From positions 35,283 through 99,282 of the forward strand of contig RAYY01000015.1 of NCBI GenBank assembly GCA_003611875.1: a DNA stretch of 64,000 nt, in the 5' to 3' direction. This document shows, in pieces, positions 36,156-45,372 of this stretch (the first letter of the stretch is position 1; each line of letters begins with the position of its first letter). Position numbers and translations under genes: made by a program. The notes under the pieces are model-generated. The model worked only from the letters and a program-made list of their open reading frames with translations. It searched no databases and was not told the DNA's origin. Source of the DNA: a bacterium D16-56 (GTDB taxonomy: Bacteria; Bacillota; Clostridia; Lachnospirales; Lachnospiraceae).

Positions 36156-38555
36156 TTACCGCCCTACCGTCCCCGTACTGCTGGTCTGGCAAATCTCAAA
36201 CAGCAGGGAATCCTCCGGGAAATGATCTTCAAACGGAATCACTCCCCCTGTAAACCTAGACGCATTCTGAATACACAAAAGCCCCTCCCCGGGAGGCGTG
36301 TCCGTCACATACTCTAACTGCCTGGCCGATAATTGCAGCTGCTCTGCCAGAACGCCGGCATTCATAGCCTGCTGTTTCAGCAGGACCACAAAAGCCGTAT
36401 TCGTCAGGACCGCCCTTCCCGTATCCGTGGCCAGAAGGTCTTCACAGTCCTGGGTAATCCCGCAGGGGCAGCACCGGTATTTCCTTGCCGTTTTCCACAA
36501 TTTCTTAATCCACTGGGCGGTCTGCTCCTTCTGGAACAGTACATGTATCTCGTCAATATACACAAACGTAGGGCGGTTCAGTTTACGGTTCCGGCTCATG
36601 CGGTTTAAAATAGAATCAAGAATGATCAGCATTGCCAGGGGCCGTATCCCTTCTCCCAGTTCCGAAATATCATAAGAAATAAACGCTGCCTCCGTATTAA
36701 TATTGGAATGCCCCTGAAACAGAGTGTCCACCCCCGCCACATAGAATTCCACCGCCTTTACTACATCCAAAACTGATTGGAGCCTTCCGCCCTCGCTGTT
36801 ATAGTAATTGCACAGCGCAAGGTAGAAATCATTCAGTGTCGGGATATCCCCATCGTCCCCTGACAGCAGCCAGGCGTCATAGCATCTCTTTGCCGCCACC
36901 GCGATAGCCGTTTTCTGGGTTGCATCGGGGGTATAGGACAGCATTTCCGCACACATGGAACGGATAAATTCCACCTTCGCCGCCACCGGGTTCTCGTCAT
37001 AGCTGGCGCTGATATCCAAAGGGTTGATATGGTGCTCCCCCGCACCCCTGATATGGATTTCCTCCCCGCCAACTGACCTGCACAGTTTCCCGTACTCATT
37101 CTGCGGGTCGATCACGATCACGTCCCCGTCATTGCCGCCGTTTAAATACGTGTTCAGAATCTCCTTTTTAGCAAAAAACGACTTCCCGCTTCCCGTGAAC
37201 CCCAGGATCAGCATGTTGTAGGAATCCGCCATCATCCGGTTAAAGGTAATGATGTTGTGGGTCACTTTATTCAGGCCGTATACCGTGCCTCCCCTCTGGG
37301 TCATTTCCTGGGAGGAAAACGGGACAAAGACAGCCAGGGACTCCGTGGTCAGGGTCCGGAACTGGGGCGTGTTATCCAGGCCGAAGGGCATGGAGGACAT
37401 CAGGGCATTTTCCTGGAGCCCGTAGGAGACCTTAAACTGGACACTTTTGGAGCGGCACTTTGTCAGGAACGTCTCGCAGTTCTTGTCCAACTGCTCCCTG
37501 CTTTTTGCGAAAATCACCACATGCATTTTCGTCTCAAACAGCTTCTGGTCCCTCCGCTCCATGTCGATCAGCAGATCATTGGCCGCATGGTAATTCTTGG
37601 CCAGGTCAGGATTCACCAGCTCCGCACTGTACCCCTGCTGGCTGGCTTTCTTCTGCGCCTCCGCAAAGGAACCGGAAGCATTGGTTCTCTGGGCCTTGAC
37701 CAGATTCAGTGCCTTTAAAGCGTCTATCTGATGGAGATTGGTGGTCATCAGCAGGTTAAAGGGCATGGATGTAAACTCCCGCATAAAGGCATCCGTCACC
37801 ACAGTCGGGAAATCCTCCAAATGGAATGCTCTCCCATAGGCCCCGCCCAAAATAAAATGGTCGGACTTAAATTCCATGCTCTCCGGCTGAATCAGCTCCA
37901 CAGCGGTCACTCCGCTCTGGTACAGATTTTCCAGGGAAAAGGAACGCACACGCTCCCGGTTATAGGAGCCGTACTCCTTCATCTCGCTTTCCTCGCCTCC
38001 CTGAAACATGTCATGGAGAAGGTTCAGCCGTTTTAACGCTTTCAGGGGCTTTGCCCCGCACCCCCGAATGGAGCGGAGGATGGACAGGATATCATGCTCC
38101 GCACTGGCAAAGCTCTGTACCGCCGTCCCCATGTCCGGTGACGGGATAGTCAGGGTCAGGTAAATATCCCTGCGGATTCCATTATTCCCCTCCGTCATGT
38201 TCCTTTTTACAATCCGGTTAATGTCCGCCCTTAATCCGTCCCTGCCATCCCCGGTTTCCTGTAAAAGCACAATATCCGACAGATAGTCAATATCTACACT
38301 GTGGTTGTAGATACACACCTGCAGGTCATAGGACGGGTCAATGGATTTCAGCACGCCGGCCCATTTGGCGGAGATGGCTCCCCTCTCGTCCCTCCTTGCA
38401 ATCCCGAAATTAATGTCCTGCACTTTATAGGCCCTGGAATAAAGTCCCTTTGCAATCTCCGTAATCCCGTCATCGGAAATGGAGAAAAGCGGTATGGAAT
38501 CCGCTATGTTAAAATGAGGCTTTAAATTCAGCACCTTCTTTAATTTCTTATCCAT
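36156..38555 (-). CDS. virB4: VirB4-type conjugation ATPase
   Basis: 799 residues. The N-terminal domain (1-400) is the VirB4/TraE fold; the C-terminal ATPase has Walker A ILGFTGSGKSFFAKK and Walker B PTFVYIDEIHVLF, followed by the arginine-finger/RecA strands and SARQLEYV. It powers assembly and transport by the type IV secretion channel at the cytoplasmic membrane. It lies 41 bases from the DUF6674 gene and 109 bases after a degenerate paralogue. Confidence 0.95.
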   Translation of the reverse strand: MDKKLKKVLNLKPHFNIADSIPLFSISDDGITEIAKGLYSRAYKVQDINFGIARRDERGAISAKWAGVLKSIDPSYDLQVCIYNHSVDIDYLSDIVLLQETGDGRDGLRADINRIVKRNMTEGNNGIRRDIYLTLTIPSPDMGTAVQSFASAEHDILSILRSIRGCGAKPLKALKRLNLLHDMFQGGEESEMKEYGSYNRERVRSFSLENLYQSGVTAVELIQPESMEFKSDHFILGGAYGRAFHLEDFPTVVTDAFMREFTSMPFNLLMTTNLHQIDALKALNLVKAQRTNASGSFAEAQKKASQQGYSAELVNPDLAKNYHAANDLLIDMERRDQKLFETKMHVVIFAKSREQLDKNCETFLTKCRSKSVQFKVSYGLQENALMSSMPFGLDNTPQFRTLTTESLAVFVPFSSQEMTQRGGTVYGLNKVTHNIITFNRMMADSYNMLILGFTGSGKSFFAKKEILNTYLNGGNDGDVIVIDPQNEYGKLCRSVGGEEIHIRGAGEHHINPLDISASYDENPVAAKVEFIRSMCAEMLSYTPDATQKTAIAVAAKRCYDAWLLSGDDGDIPTLNDFYLALCNYYNSEGGRLQSVLDVVKAVEFYVAGVDTLFQGHSNINTEAAFISYDISELGEGIRPLAMLIILDSILNRMSRNRKLNRPTFVYIDEIHVLFQKEQTAQWIKKLWKTARKYRCCPCGITQDCEDLLATDTGRAVLTNTAFVVLLKQQAMNAGVLAEQLQLSARQLEYVTDTPPGEGLLCIQNASRFTGGVIPFEDHFPEDSLLFEICQTSSTGTVGR

Positions 38556-38664
38556 TGGTCAATATCCCGCCTTCCTTCCATTTTTTCGGTTCCCCGGATT
38601 CCCCCACAAGATGATAGGCGGCAAGTTTTGTCATAAGGACCGCCCCTTTTGCCGGTTCGGAAAT

Positions 38665-40485
38665 CTAGTCCCTCTGTCCTTTGTCAAGGCCCGCCGCTTC
38701 CGAAAGCCTTAGCTTTTCATAAATCCCATGCTCTCCCACTAACAGGAATGGGGAACTTTGGAACAGGTCTGAAAAATTTCTGCTTTCATATATCATTCGG
38801 TTATCTCTTGTAAGGAACGTATACATGGTGTCTTCATGGAGTCTGTACATGGGCATGAAATTCCATGCCAGAAGCTCCGAATTCAGGGAGTACACGGTCC
38901 CTGTGAGTCTCCAAAACATCAGGGCATAGCCAATCTCTGCCCATATTCCCTTTTCCGTTACCTGATACACATCCCCATATGCGGTTTCCGTAATCTGAAA
39001 GCGGTATGTCTGTCTGAACGGCCTGATGGATAACGCCCTGCGCTCCTGCTCCCCCAGCCGGGAAAGGAAAGCCTCCACTACCCTCGCTTCTCCCTCATCT
39101 GCCGTCACACGGTTTCCTTCCTCCAGGCTCTCTGCAGCCTTCATGACCATATCCATGTGCTTTTTCATTGTCCTTCCATTGGTTGATAACCCATGGACTG
39201 CCCAGCGGGTTATGACAGCTTTCAGGAGCCATAATGGAATCCCCTCATAGCTTACCTCTGCCTGCCTTGTCCTTCCATCTCCAAAAATCTCTGGCTCCAT
39301 GCTTTCATCCCCAAGGATGGATATTTTTTCTCCCTGCAGTACTGGATTCAGCCTGTAGGCTTCCATCTCTTTTACCGCCTGCCTTAGCGCCCAGCCGGAA
39401 TCACCTGACAGGATGAACCCGTTCTCCCTGTGAATCCTCCGGTCATAAAATACCTGTCCACTGACCGCATCCGTCCCATAAAATACCGTCCGTTTGCACC
39501 GCTTCAGTTCCGACCATGGAAACAACGCTTTCAGGTTATCTTCTGTCAATACCCTGTGATAGCGGATATGGTTCTTCATCAGCGGAAGGGCTGACCTCCA
39601 TGCGTCGGCCTGCTGGTAATCAAGTTCCGATACGGATATCAGGTATTTTCCACAAAAGGTTTTTAAAGCCTGAAAGGGTTCCTCCACTTCCCCCGGCAGG
39701 CCGTCAATGGCTACGAGAGCGCAGGTATTATAAATATGGGCCCTATTCTTTATGGTTTCTTCCAGGAACCCTTTCATGGCCGCTTTCCTTGCCGGACGGA
39801 TATCCCCCGACAGGTTCACCCCGTCCAGGCACTTCTCTGGGGCAAGTTCTTCGGCGTGGATAACCAAAGCCAGGTTATCCGCAATCCCTAAAAGTTCCGT
39901 GGCAAACGCCTCAAACAGCCTTGACGGATATCCCATCAGAAGCACGGTCTTAACTGTCCGACCTGAAAGCTCCATCTCTTTCTGCCCTTTTTTTACATGG
40001 TATGGTTGTACCAGGCTTATCTTTGGGTCTTTCCTCGTCCTCCATCTTCCATTATTCTCCTCTGGAGCCTCCGTAAACGGCTCAAACAATAACCGTTCCG
40101 ACATAAGTCCAAACCACTCCCCACAGGCTGCCGCCCGGTACGGATAATGGCTTTCCAGTTCCTTAAACTTTCCCTCCGCTTCCTCCGGCCTGTCCGCTTT
40201 TGTCCCCATAAGGATATAAACCCGGCTTCCCTTTGCAATCAGCTGGAGTTTAAAGCCTGCATGCATAAATGCCGGTTCCATACGTCTTTCCGGCTCCGTA
40301 TGTCCCTCTAAAGCCTCCGTATCCGTCCTCCCTTCGCCCATATCCCCGGCCAAATACATTTTAAAATAATACCCGTCCCCGCTCAGAATCATATCCAGTT
40401 CCGGTATGTGCCCTCCATAAGTCACAAACCCACGTTCCACCCTGCGCCCGTTTAATTTCGTTTTCGCCTTTTTTCTGCCAATCAT
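38665..40485 (-). CDS. Degenerate VirB4-like protein without a Walker A motif
   Basis: 606 residues. Order of segments parallels the VirB4 downstream: an N-terminal region, a middle with helices (RPARKAAMKGFLEETIKNRA), a TLTTES-like stretch (RVLTEDNLKALFPWSE), TDAVSGQVFYDRRI, and then NGFILSGDSGWALRQAVKE exactly where VirB4 has LGFTGSGKSFF. The GK[ST] is lost, so it cannot bind ATP normally. The C-terminal 200 residues are shortened. I infer a non-catalytic VirB4 relative that may pair with the active one. The alternative is an unrelated ICE protein with chance resemblance. Confidence 0.6.
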   Translation of the reverse strand: MIGRKKAKTKLNGRRVERGFVTYGGHIPELDMILSGDGYYFKMYLAGDMGEGRTDTEALEGHTEPERRMEPAFMHAGFKLQLIAKGSRVYILMGTKADRPEEAEGKFKELESHYPYRAAACGEWFGLMSERLLFEPFTEAPEENNGRWRTRKDPKISLVQPYHVKKGQKEMELSGRTVKTVLLMGYPSRLFEAFATELLGIADNLALVIHAEELAPEKCLDGVNLSGDIRPARKAAMKGFLEETIKNRAHIYNTCALVAIDGLPGEVEEPFQALKTFCGKYLISVSELDYQQADAWRSALPLMKNHIRYHRVLTEDNLKALFPWSELKRCKRTVFYGTDAVSGQVFYDRRIHRENGFILSGDSGWALRQAVKEMEAYRLNPVLQGEKISILGDESMEPEIFGDGRTRQAEVSYEGIPLWLLKAVITRWAVHGLSTNGRTMKKHMDMVMKAAESLEEGNRVTADEGEARVVEAFLSRLGEQERRALSIRPFRQTYRFQITETAYGDVYQVTEKGIWAEIGYALMFWRLTGTVYSLNSELLAWNFMPMYRLHEDTMYTFLTRDNRMIYESRNFSDLFQSSPFLLVGEHGIYEKLRLSEAAGLDKGQRD

Positions 40486-40496
40486 TCTCCGCTCCC

Positions 40497-40955
40497 TTAC
40501 ATTCTGATCTGATATTCCGATTTTTTCTGATTTAGCCTCTTCCTTGACCTCCCGCGCCTACCCTTCCCCAGCTTTCTCTCATGGCTTTCCAAAATCTCCA
40601 AAGCCTTTTCATACTCATTCTGAGCGAACAGCTTCCTTACCGGCGCTGACTTTAAGTTGTTGCTCATCCATATAGTAAGCCAGTCCTCCAGGTTCAGCCC
40701 CATAGGCCGGATAAACGCAAACAGCCCGAAGGGAGCGCCAAGCATAACCGGGACTATTACGAATCCCGTACTTCTCACCCCCACAACTTTAAAGAGAACC
40801 CACAGTGATGATGCCGCCAATAAAATCCCAACTGACACAAAAAGCAGCTCCCTTTTCGTCAGGTTGAAAATAATTGGGTCACGGATCGCCTGGATTTCTT
40901 TTGGAATCTCCACTGCGCCGTCATAAGGCATTATTCTGTCTTCCTCATGGTACAT
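40497..40955 (-). CDS. PrgI family T4SS membrane protein (VirB3-like)
   Basis: 152 residues. EIPKEIQAIRDPIIFNLTKRE, two membrane helices in hairpin (FVSVGILLAASSLWVLF; VIVPVMLGAPFGLFAFI), then RPMGLNLEDW, and a basic tail. This is the usual PrgI layout; these proteins sit next to VirB4 and act as its membrane partner. It is 11 bases upstream of the VirB4-like gene. Confidence 0.9.
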   Translation of the reverse strand: MYHEEDRIMPYDGAVEIPKEIQAIRDPIIFNLTKRELLFVSVGILLAASSLWVLFKVVGVRSTGFVIVPVMLGAPFGLFAFIRPMGLNLEDWLTIWMSNNLKSAPVRKLFAQNEYEKALEILESHERKLGKGRRGRSRKRLNQKKSEYQIRM

Positions 40956-40973
40956 AACCTTTCTCCCCTCCCA

Positions 40974-42143
40974 TCATGCAGCCGCCATCATTTTTTTCGC
41001 CCGGTTCCCCGAACTTACGATAAGCCCCACCTGGACCAGCTTGAATACGGCTATTTTTAACCCCATGGCCATCAGGTTCCCAATACTGCTTCCCCCGCCT
41101 GCCACTTGTTCCGTAAAATGCTCCAGAAAGACTGCCATAATCATGTTAAGCGCAATAAATACCGCCGCTATCACCACAGACTGGAAGCACACCCCGGCAA
41201 ATTCCTTGATATACTGGAACGCCCTGGTATCCCTCAAGGGATGTTCCCCATACAAATCCGACATGGCAAGGGGCGCCCCCAGGGCCATAACAATAATCTG
41301 GGCCGTCCTGGAATACACCACCCACACGGAAACCAGGCTTGCCGCCAGGGAAATGAGCCATGGGAGCATGAATGCCACAAAGACGGAGATAAACGGCACA
41401 ATGTTCTTAAACGTATCCACAATCCCCAGCCCGCTTTTATCGGACGCCCGGACATACCCCACCGCGTCATAAATCAGCGCCTTATAATCGCCCAGGGATT
41501 CCCCCAGTACCCCTGCCATGGAATTGTCCCTGGGTGCCCGGTTAAAGCACCACTGGGACAGATAAAGGAAAAACTTCATCAGCCACTCCGAGCAGGCCAG
41601 GAGGAACATGCAGACAATAAATTTCGCAAAAGGCTTAGCCAGCATTTCCACTGTCGGCTTCCCGAACTGCTGGGAAAAATCCTTACCGGCCAGGCCCATG
41701 ATAAAGTACATGGACATAATCGTAAGGGCCACTGCCTTGAGCATGTAATAGAACGCCCCGATATCCCCGGAAGTATCCGTCATGGTTTCAAAAGCCTCAT
41801 TGACCACGCCGATGGATTCCTCCAGCATTTCATAGACCGAAAACCCGGAACCGGCTTCCTCTTCATCCATCCCGAACACCGTATCCAGCATAGCGTCCAG
41901 AAACCCATTCCCAATGTTTTCTTCCATCCCTTCCCCGTCCCCAAACTCGCCCTCTCCGCCAGGCCGTTCCATGCCTGCAGCCTCCGGCTCCAAATCAGCC
42001 GCATAAATGTTCAAAGGCATTGCCGGTATCAACGAGATAAAAAGAACCAATACCAACAGCCCTATTAATTTTCTGCCTGTTTCCATATTTCTTACCCAGA
42101 ACACCCAATCCCTCCTTCCTTGAAAAAGGGAAAGGGACTTCAT
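40974..42143 (-). CDS. TrbL/VirB6-like channel protein
   Basis: 389 residues: a signal-like helix (LIGLLVLVLFISLIPAMPL), an acidic linker rich in E/G (50-85), then six or so membrane helices (ALTIMSMYFIMGLAG; VAFMLPWLISLAASLVSVW; SVVIAAVFIALNMIMAVF; AVFKLVQVGLIVSSG). This is the inner-membrane pore protein of Gram-positive T4SSs, equivalent to TrbL/VirB6. It is coupled closely to PrgI (18 bases). The start is either 42143 or an internal ATG at about 42086. Confidence 0.85.
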   Translation of the reverse strand: MKSLSLFQGRRDWVFWVRNMETGRKLIGLLVLVLFISLIPAMPLNIYAADLEPEAAGMERPGGEGEFGDGEGMEENIGNGFLDAMLDTVFGMDEEEAGSGFSVYEMLEESIGVVNEAFETMTDTSGDIGAFYYMLKAVALTIMSMYFIMGLAGKDFSQQFGKPTVEMLAKPFAKFIVCMFLLACSEWLMKFFLYLSQWCFNRAPRDNSMAGVLGESLGDYKALIYDAVGYVRASDKSGLGIVDTFKNIVPFISVFVAFMLPWLISLAASLVSVWVVYSRTAQIIVMALGAPLAMSDLYGEHPLRDTRAFQYIKEFAGVCFQSVVIAAVFIALNMIMAVFLEHFTEQVAGGGSSIGNLMAMGLKIAVFKLVQVGLIVSSGNRAKKMMAAA

Positions 42144-42170
42144 CCCTTCCCCCTTACCGTTCTTACCTCT

Positions 42171-42545
42171 TCAGCCGCCAAGCCCTACCAAGCCCTTGAG
42201 TGGTGTCTTGAGCATGAATACCAGCCCTGCCAGAAGCAGGATCATGATACTGGTTCCGATTCCCGATCCCGCTTCCTTCCTCTGCTCCCCGTTCTGGCTG
42301 TTGCTTGCCTGGATAAAATGGATGATGGCCGGGATCAGCTGGAACGCCCCCATAACCGCAATGCCTACACTGAAAATCAGGAATACCACATCAATGGTGC
42401 TGTTCAGCATGGTCTTAATCGCCGTGTCCGTTACCGTAAGCCCGTCCGCATAGGCCGGAAATGCCATGACTGCGGAGACGGCTATAACAGTCACTGCCGC
42501 CGTATATTTCCTTCTCCTAGCTGTTTTCCCTGTCAATGCACCCAT
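42171..42545 (-). CDS. Small two-helix pilin/Maff2-like T4SS protein
   Basis: About 124 residues from the ATG at 42545 with AAAGGG just upstream (the frame extends to 42608). A cleavable signal (YTAAVTVIAVSAVMAFPAYA) precedes two membrane helices (STIDVVFLIFSVGIAVMGAF; GTSIMILLLAGLVFML) with a short polar loop. The layout matches VirB2/Maff2-type small proteins encoded next to TrbL in ICEs. It could be the conjugative pilin or a channel ring subunit. Confidence 0.75.
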   Translation of the reverse strand: MGALTGKTARRRKYTAAVTVIAVSAVMAFPAYADGLTVTDTAIKTMLNSTIDVVFLIFSVGIAVMGAFQLIPAIIHFIQASNSQNGEQRKEAGSGIGTSIMILLLAGLVFMLKTPLKGLVGLGG

Positions 42546-42751
42546 GTCCCTTTCTTTCCTAACCGTCAACTTCCTCAATGTTTCCTCTCCTTCCTTGGGA
42601 TATTCCACAAACCTTTCCTGCCCCGGATAAGCCGGAACGAAACTTATGCTATTTACGCAAAAAATCGTTCTTAAGGGCCTATTCAGGCCGGAATGCCTGC
42701 ATTGTGTTAATCATGTATGGTAAAAATACGTTTTTTTAGGAAACCATTCTT

Positions 42752-44515
42752 TCATTTTCCGCCGCTTTCTTCCTCATCAAACAATTCCTCCACGGTTGCC
42801 CTTCTCCCGTCATGGCAGCCGGCAGGTTCATAATGTCCCATTTCCCCTGGCCGCAGCACCTCCTGTATCGGCTTTACTTCCGGCTCCATAGGCTCTTTGG
42901 GCACTGGGTCATATTTTTCGTCCTCCTCCATATCCTTTCTCCGCCGCTCCTTCTGCTCCCTGTCAATCTCCACCGACTGTTCCACCCCTCTGCGGTAGGA
43001 ATCTGCTGTCCGCTTTCTCGCCGGGTGTTCCAGGTCTTTATCATTAATGGGATACAGAAGCTCCGGTTTTAATTCTCTCCCATGCTTCCCCTGAACCGTA
43101 AATAGATCGGAACTGAAATTCAGGCAGTCATCCGGATCCATCTTATAATCCAGGAACGGCTTCTGCCCTTTTATCATCACGATACACCGGTCCGGGGGCA
43201 GGCGGTAAAGCTCATCCTGGGTCATCAGCTGCCGCTGGGTGGCACTGTAGGAATGTTCCACCGTAGAGCCGTCAATCCCAAATAAATCAACTGTCTTTGA
43301 CCGGTGTACCGAAGTCTGCTCCGCCTGGATGGTCTTCATCCCCAGGGCATTGCTCATCCACTTGGTCGCCGATTTCTCCCCCTGCCCGCCGCTCCCAATA
43401 AAGACCGTCTGGTGTACATTGTCCATGATATCCGCAGCCGCCTTGCCATAGAGGGTCTCAATCTGGTTGGGTGACTGGACGATCATGCATGTGGAAAGGT
43501 TCACGGAACGGAACGTGGAAATCTTCTTGTCAAAGTCAGGAATCTTTCCCACATTTGCATATTCGTCCTGGAAGAACGTCACATGGTGGGGCAGACTCCC
43601 GTCAAATACATTCTGCGCCCGGTAATACAGGCTCTCAAATAATTGCGTGTAAAGCAGCGAGATTAAAAAATTATACGTGCTGTTGGTGGTCGGGATAATG
43701 ATATAAAATGCGGTTGGCCTGTCCCCAATGGTATCCATGGCGAGAGTATCCACATTTGTCAGCCTCTGCACATCTTTGGAAGCAAACAAGCGGACGGCTG
43801 TCTGTGCCGTAGAAATAATGGAACTCATTTCCTTTCCGGTTGCCGATACCTTTCTCCGCCACACCACCGCCGGATGTTCCTCCCCCATCCTGGACGTCTC
43901 TGCCAAATGCTCCAACCAGATATCGTAATCCGACTGGTAGCCCTCATCTCCTTCCGAAAACCCGCACATATTCAGCAGTTCGGAAACCGTGGTAAAGTTC
44001 TGGTCTTTGAATGCAAACTCATAGTAAACTCCATAACAGATGGAATTTAAAAGGGATTTCGCACTGTTGCTCCAATGGGGGTCCGTGGGCGTCTTCCCTC
44101 CGTTGGCATTCTCTACTACGGAATCCACCATGATAAGCAGGGAGTCCGCGCTCCTGATATAGCGGAACGGGTTGTAGCAATCGGAAAAATGCTGTTCATT
44201 GATATTTAACACCCGTATCTCATATCCGTTAGCCTCCAGGAAACCCGCAGTCTCATGGCATAGTTCCCCTTTCGGATCCGTAAAGACGAAACTGACCGGT
44301 TTCCCATCCCTTGGGTCAACCGGAAGGGAGTACACATTGGGCTTTACGAATCCCCTGGACTTCCCTTCGCCGGTTCCCCCGATTACCAGACAGTTGAGGG
44401 AACCCAGCTTTGACAGCCATGTGTTATAGCTGACTTTTACATTCCGGCTTAAGAGCAGGTTGCTCTCCCTCCCTGTCCTTCCCTGCTGTTTTTGAGAAGT
44501 TTTCTTTGTCCTCAT
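42752..44515 (-). CDS. Type IV coupling protein ATPase (VirD4/TraG), without N-terminal helices
   Basis: 587 residues. Walker A VIGGTGEGKSRGFVKPN occurs by about residue 45, Walker B TFFQDEYANVG near 320, and GGQGEKSATKWMSNALG later. In related proteins about 100 residues with membrane helices precede Walker A; here these are missing and are found in the separate gene at 44523. The ATG at 44515 has GGGGTGA upstream and follows that gene by 7 bases. It links the relaxase-DNA complex to the T4SS channel. The acidic C-terminal tail may be the cargo contact. Confidence 0.93.
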   Translation of the reverse strand: MRTKKTSQKQQGRTGRESNLLLSRNVKVSYNTWLSKLGSLNCLVIGGTGEGKSRGFVKPNVYSLPVDPRDGKPVSFVFTDPKGELCHETAGFLEANGYEIRVLNINEQHFSDCYNPFRYIRSADSLLIMVDSVVENANGGKTPTDPHWSNSAKSLLNSICYGVYYEFAFKDQNFTTVSELLNMCGFSEGDEGYQSDYDIWLEHLAETSRMGEEHPAVVWRRKVSATGKEMSSIISTAQTAVRLFASKDVQRLTNVDTLAMDTIGDRPTAFYIIIPTTNSTYNFLISLLYTQLFESLYYRAQNVFDGSLPHHVTFFQDEYANVGKIPDFDKKISTFRSVNLSTCMIVQSPNQIETLYGKAAADIMDNVHQTVFIGSGGQGEKSATKWMSNALGMKTIQAEQTSVHRSKTVDLFGIDGSTVEHSYSATQRQLMTQDELYRLPPDRCIVMIKGQKPFLDYKMDPDDCLNFSSDLFTVQGKHGRELKPELLYPINDKDLEHPARKRTADSYRRGVEQSVEIDREQKERRRKDMEEDEKYDPVPKEPMEPEVKPIQEVLRPGEMGHYEPAGCHDGRRATVEELFDEEESGGK

Positions 44516-44522
44516 CACAAGT

Positions 44523-44939
44523 TCACCCCTTCCTTTCCACAAACTCATGCAGGCCTAAAGAATAAACCGGGGACGTATTCTTCGCAAGGAACCGGATTCT
44601 TTCTTCCTCTGCCTGGAAGTCATTGGAGCCATGTTCGATCCCTTTCATCTCCGCCTCTGGCAGTTTCCTTTTTGAAAAGGACATGAAGAAGATAAGGGTA
44701 TAGATACAGGCGGCAAAATAGGCCACGTACCCATTGACATAGAAGAGCTCAACAGGCGTTGCCCTGATATGCTCCAGGAGCAGCCCCAGCCAGGTATCCA
44801 TTTCTGCCCCAGCCTCAATGACCGCCGACAAATGGCCGCAAAAGAAAATGGTAAGGAATGCGGTTACGGCCAGTGTGATTAACCTCCCTGCAATATTTCC
44901 CTTCTCTTTTTTAATCCCTTTATTCGTCTCCACTATCAT
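44523..44939 (-). CDS. Membrane anchor partner of the coupling protein (split T4CP N-terminus)
   Basis: 138 residues with two membrane helices (LITLAVTAFLTIFFCGHL; VAYFAACIYTLIFFMSF) followed by a short cytoplasmic part (EMKGIEHGSNDFQAEEERI), which resembles the stretch joining the anchor to the ATPase in single-chain coupling proteins. It ends 7 bases before the ATPase start. I infer a two-gene coupling protein. Its start overlaps the stop of the upstream gene by 4 bases. Confidence 0.72.
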   Translation of the reverse strand: MIVETNKGIKKEKGNIAGRLITLAVTAFLTIFFCGHLSAVIEAGAEMDTWLGLLLEHIRATPVELFYVNGYVAYFAACIYTLIFFMSFSKRKLPEAEMKGIEHGSNDFQAEEERIRFLAKNTSPVYSLGLHEFVERKG

Positions 44940-45310
44940 GTATCCCCCCAGTCCCCTGCCAGGATGCTGGATGCTGCCTCCTGATCTTGTTTCTCTGATC
45001 CTGGACTTTCTTTATCCTGATACTGATTATCCAGTATGCTGATATCATTCCCATCCAGTACAATAGCGTTTTTCCTGGCCAGAGGCTTTGTCTCTTTCAC
45101 CAGTTTCCTGCGGATATCCTGCAGTATCTCATCCCCGAAAGATTTTTCAATCAGCACAAACACCCTTTGTTTTCCTGCTGTCACCGTAATCCCATAGGAT
45201 TCCTCTCCCTCAGAATTCAGCAGGCTGTTTACCCCGGCCAGGGTTCTTAAGTTGTTGTTGATAATCCTTAACGCCTGTTCCTGCGTGTCTGTTTTTATGA
45301 TTTTAGCCAT
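44936..45310 (-). CDS. Conserved ICE protein of unknown function (124 aa)
   Basis: A soluble 124-residue protein with an alpha/beta look (EQALRIINNNLRTLAGVNSL; YGITVTAGKQRVFVLIEKS) and an acidic, Gln-rich end. It is coupled by ATGA to the membrane-anchor gene and preceded by GGAGGGG. No family recognised; position suggests a role with the coupling protein. Confidence 0.6.
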   Translation of the reverse strand: MAKIIKTDTQEQALRIINNNLRTLAGVNSLLNSEGEESYGITVTAGKQRVFVLIEKSFGDEILQDIRRKLVKETKPLARKNAIVLDGNDISILDNQYQDKESPGSEKQDQEAASSILAGDWGDT

Positions 45311-45372
45311 ACCATCCCCTCCTCTATAAATCTCTTAGAAGGCTGAATACCCAAAACAGCCCGGACACTGTT

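Noticed and set aside
41106..42068. 320-codon plus-strand frame antisense to the TrbL-like gene
   Set aside because: His/Gln/Arg-rich shadow with no ribosome site; the minus strand has clear membrane helices.
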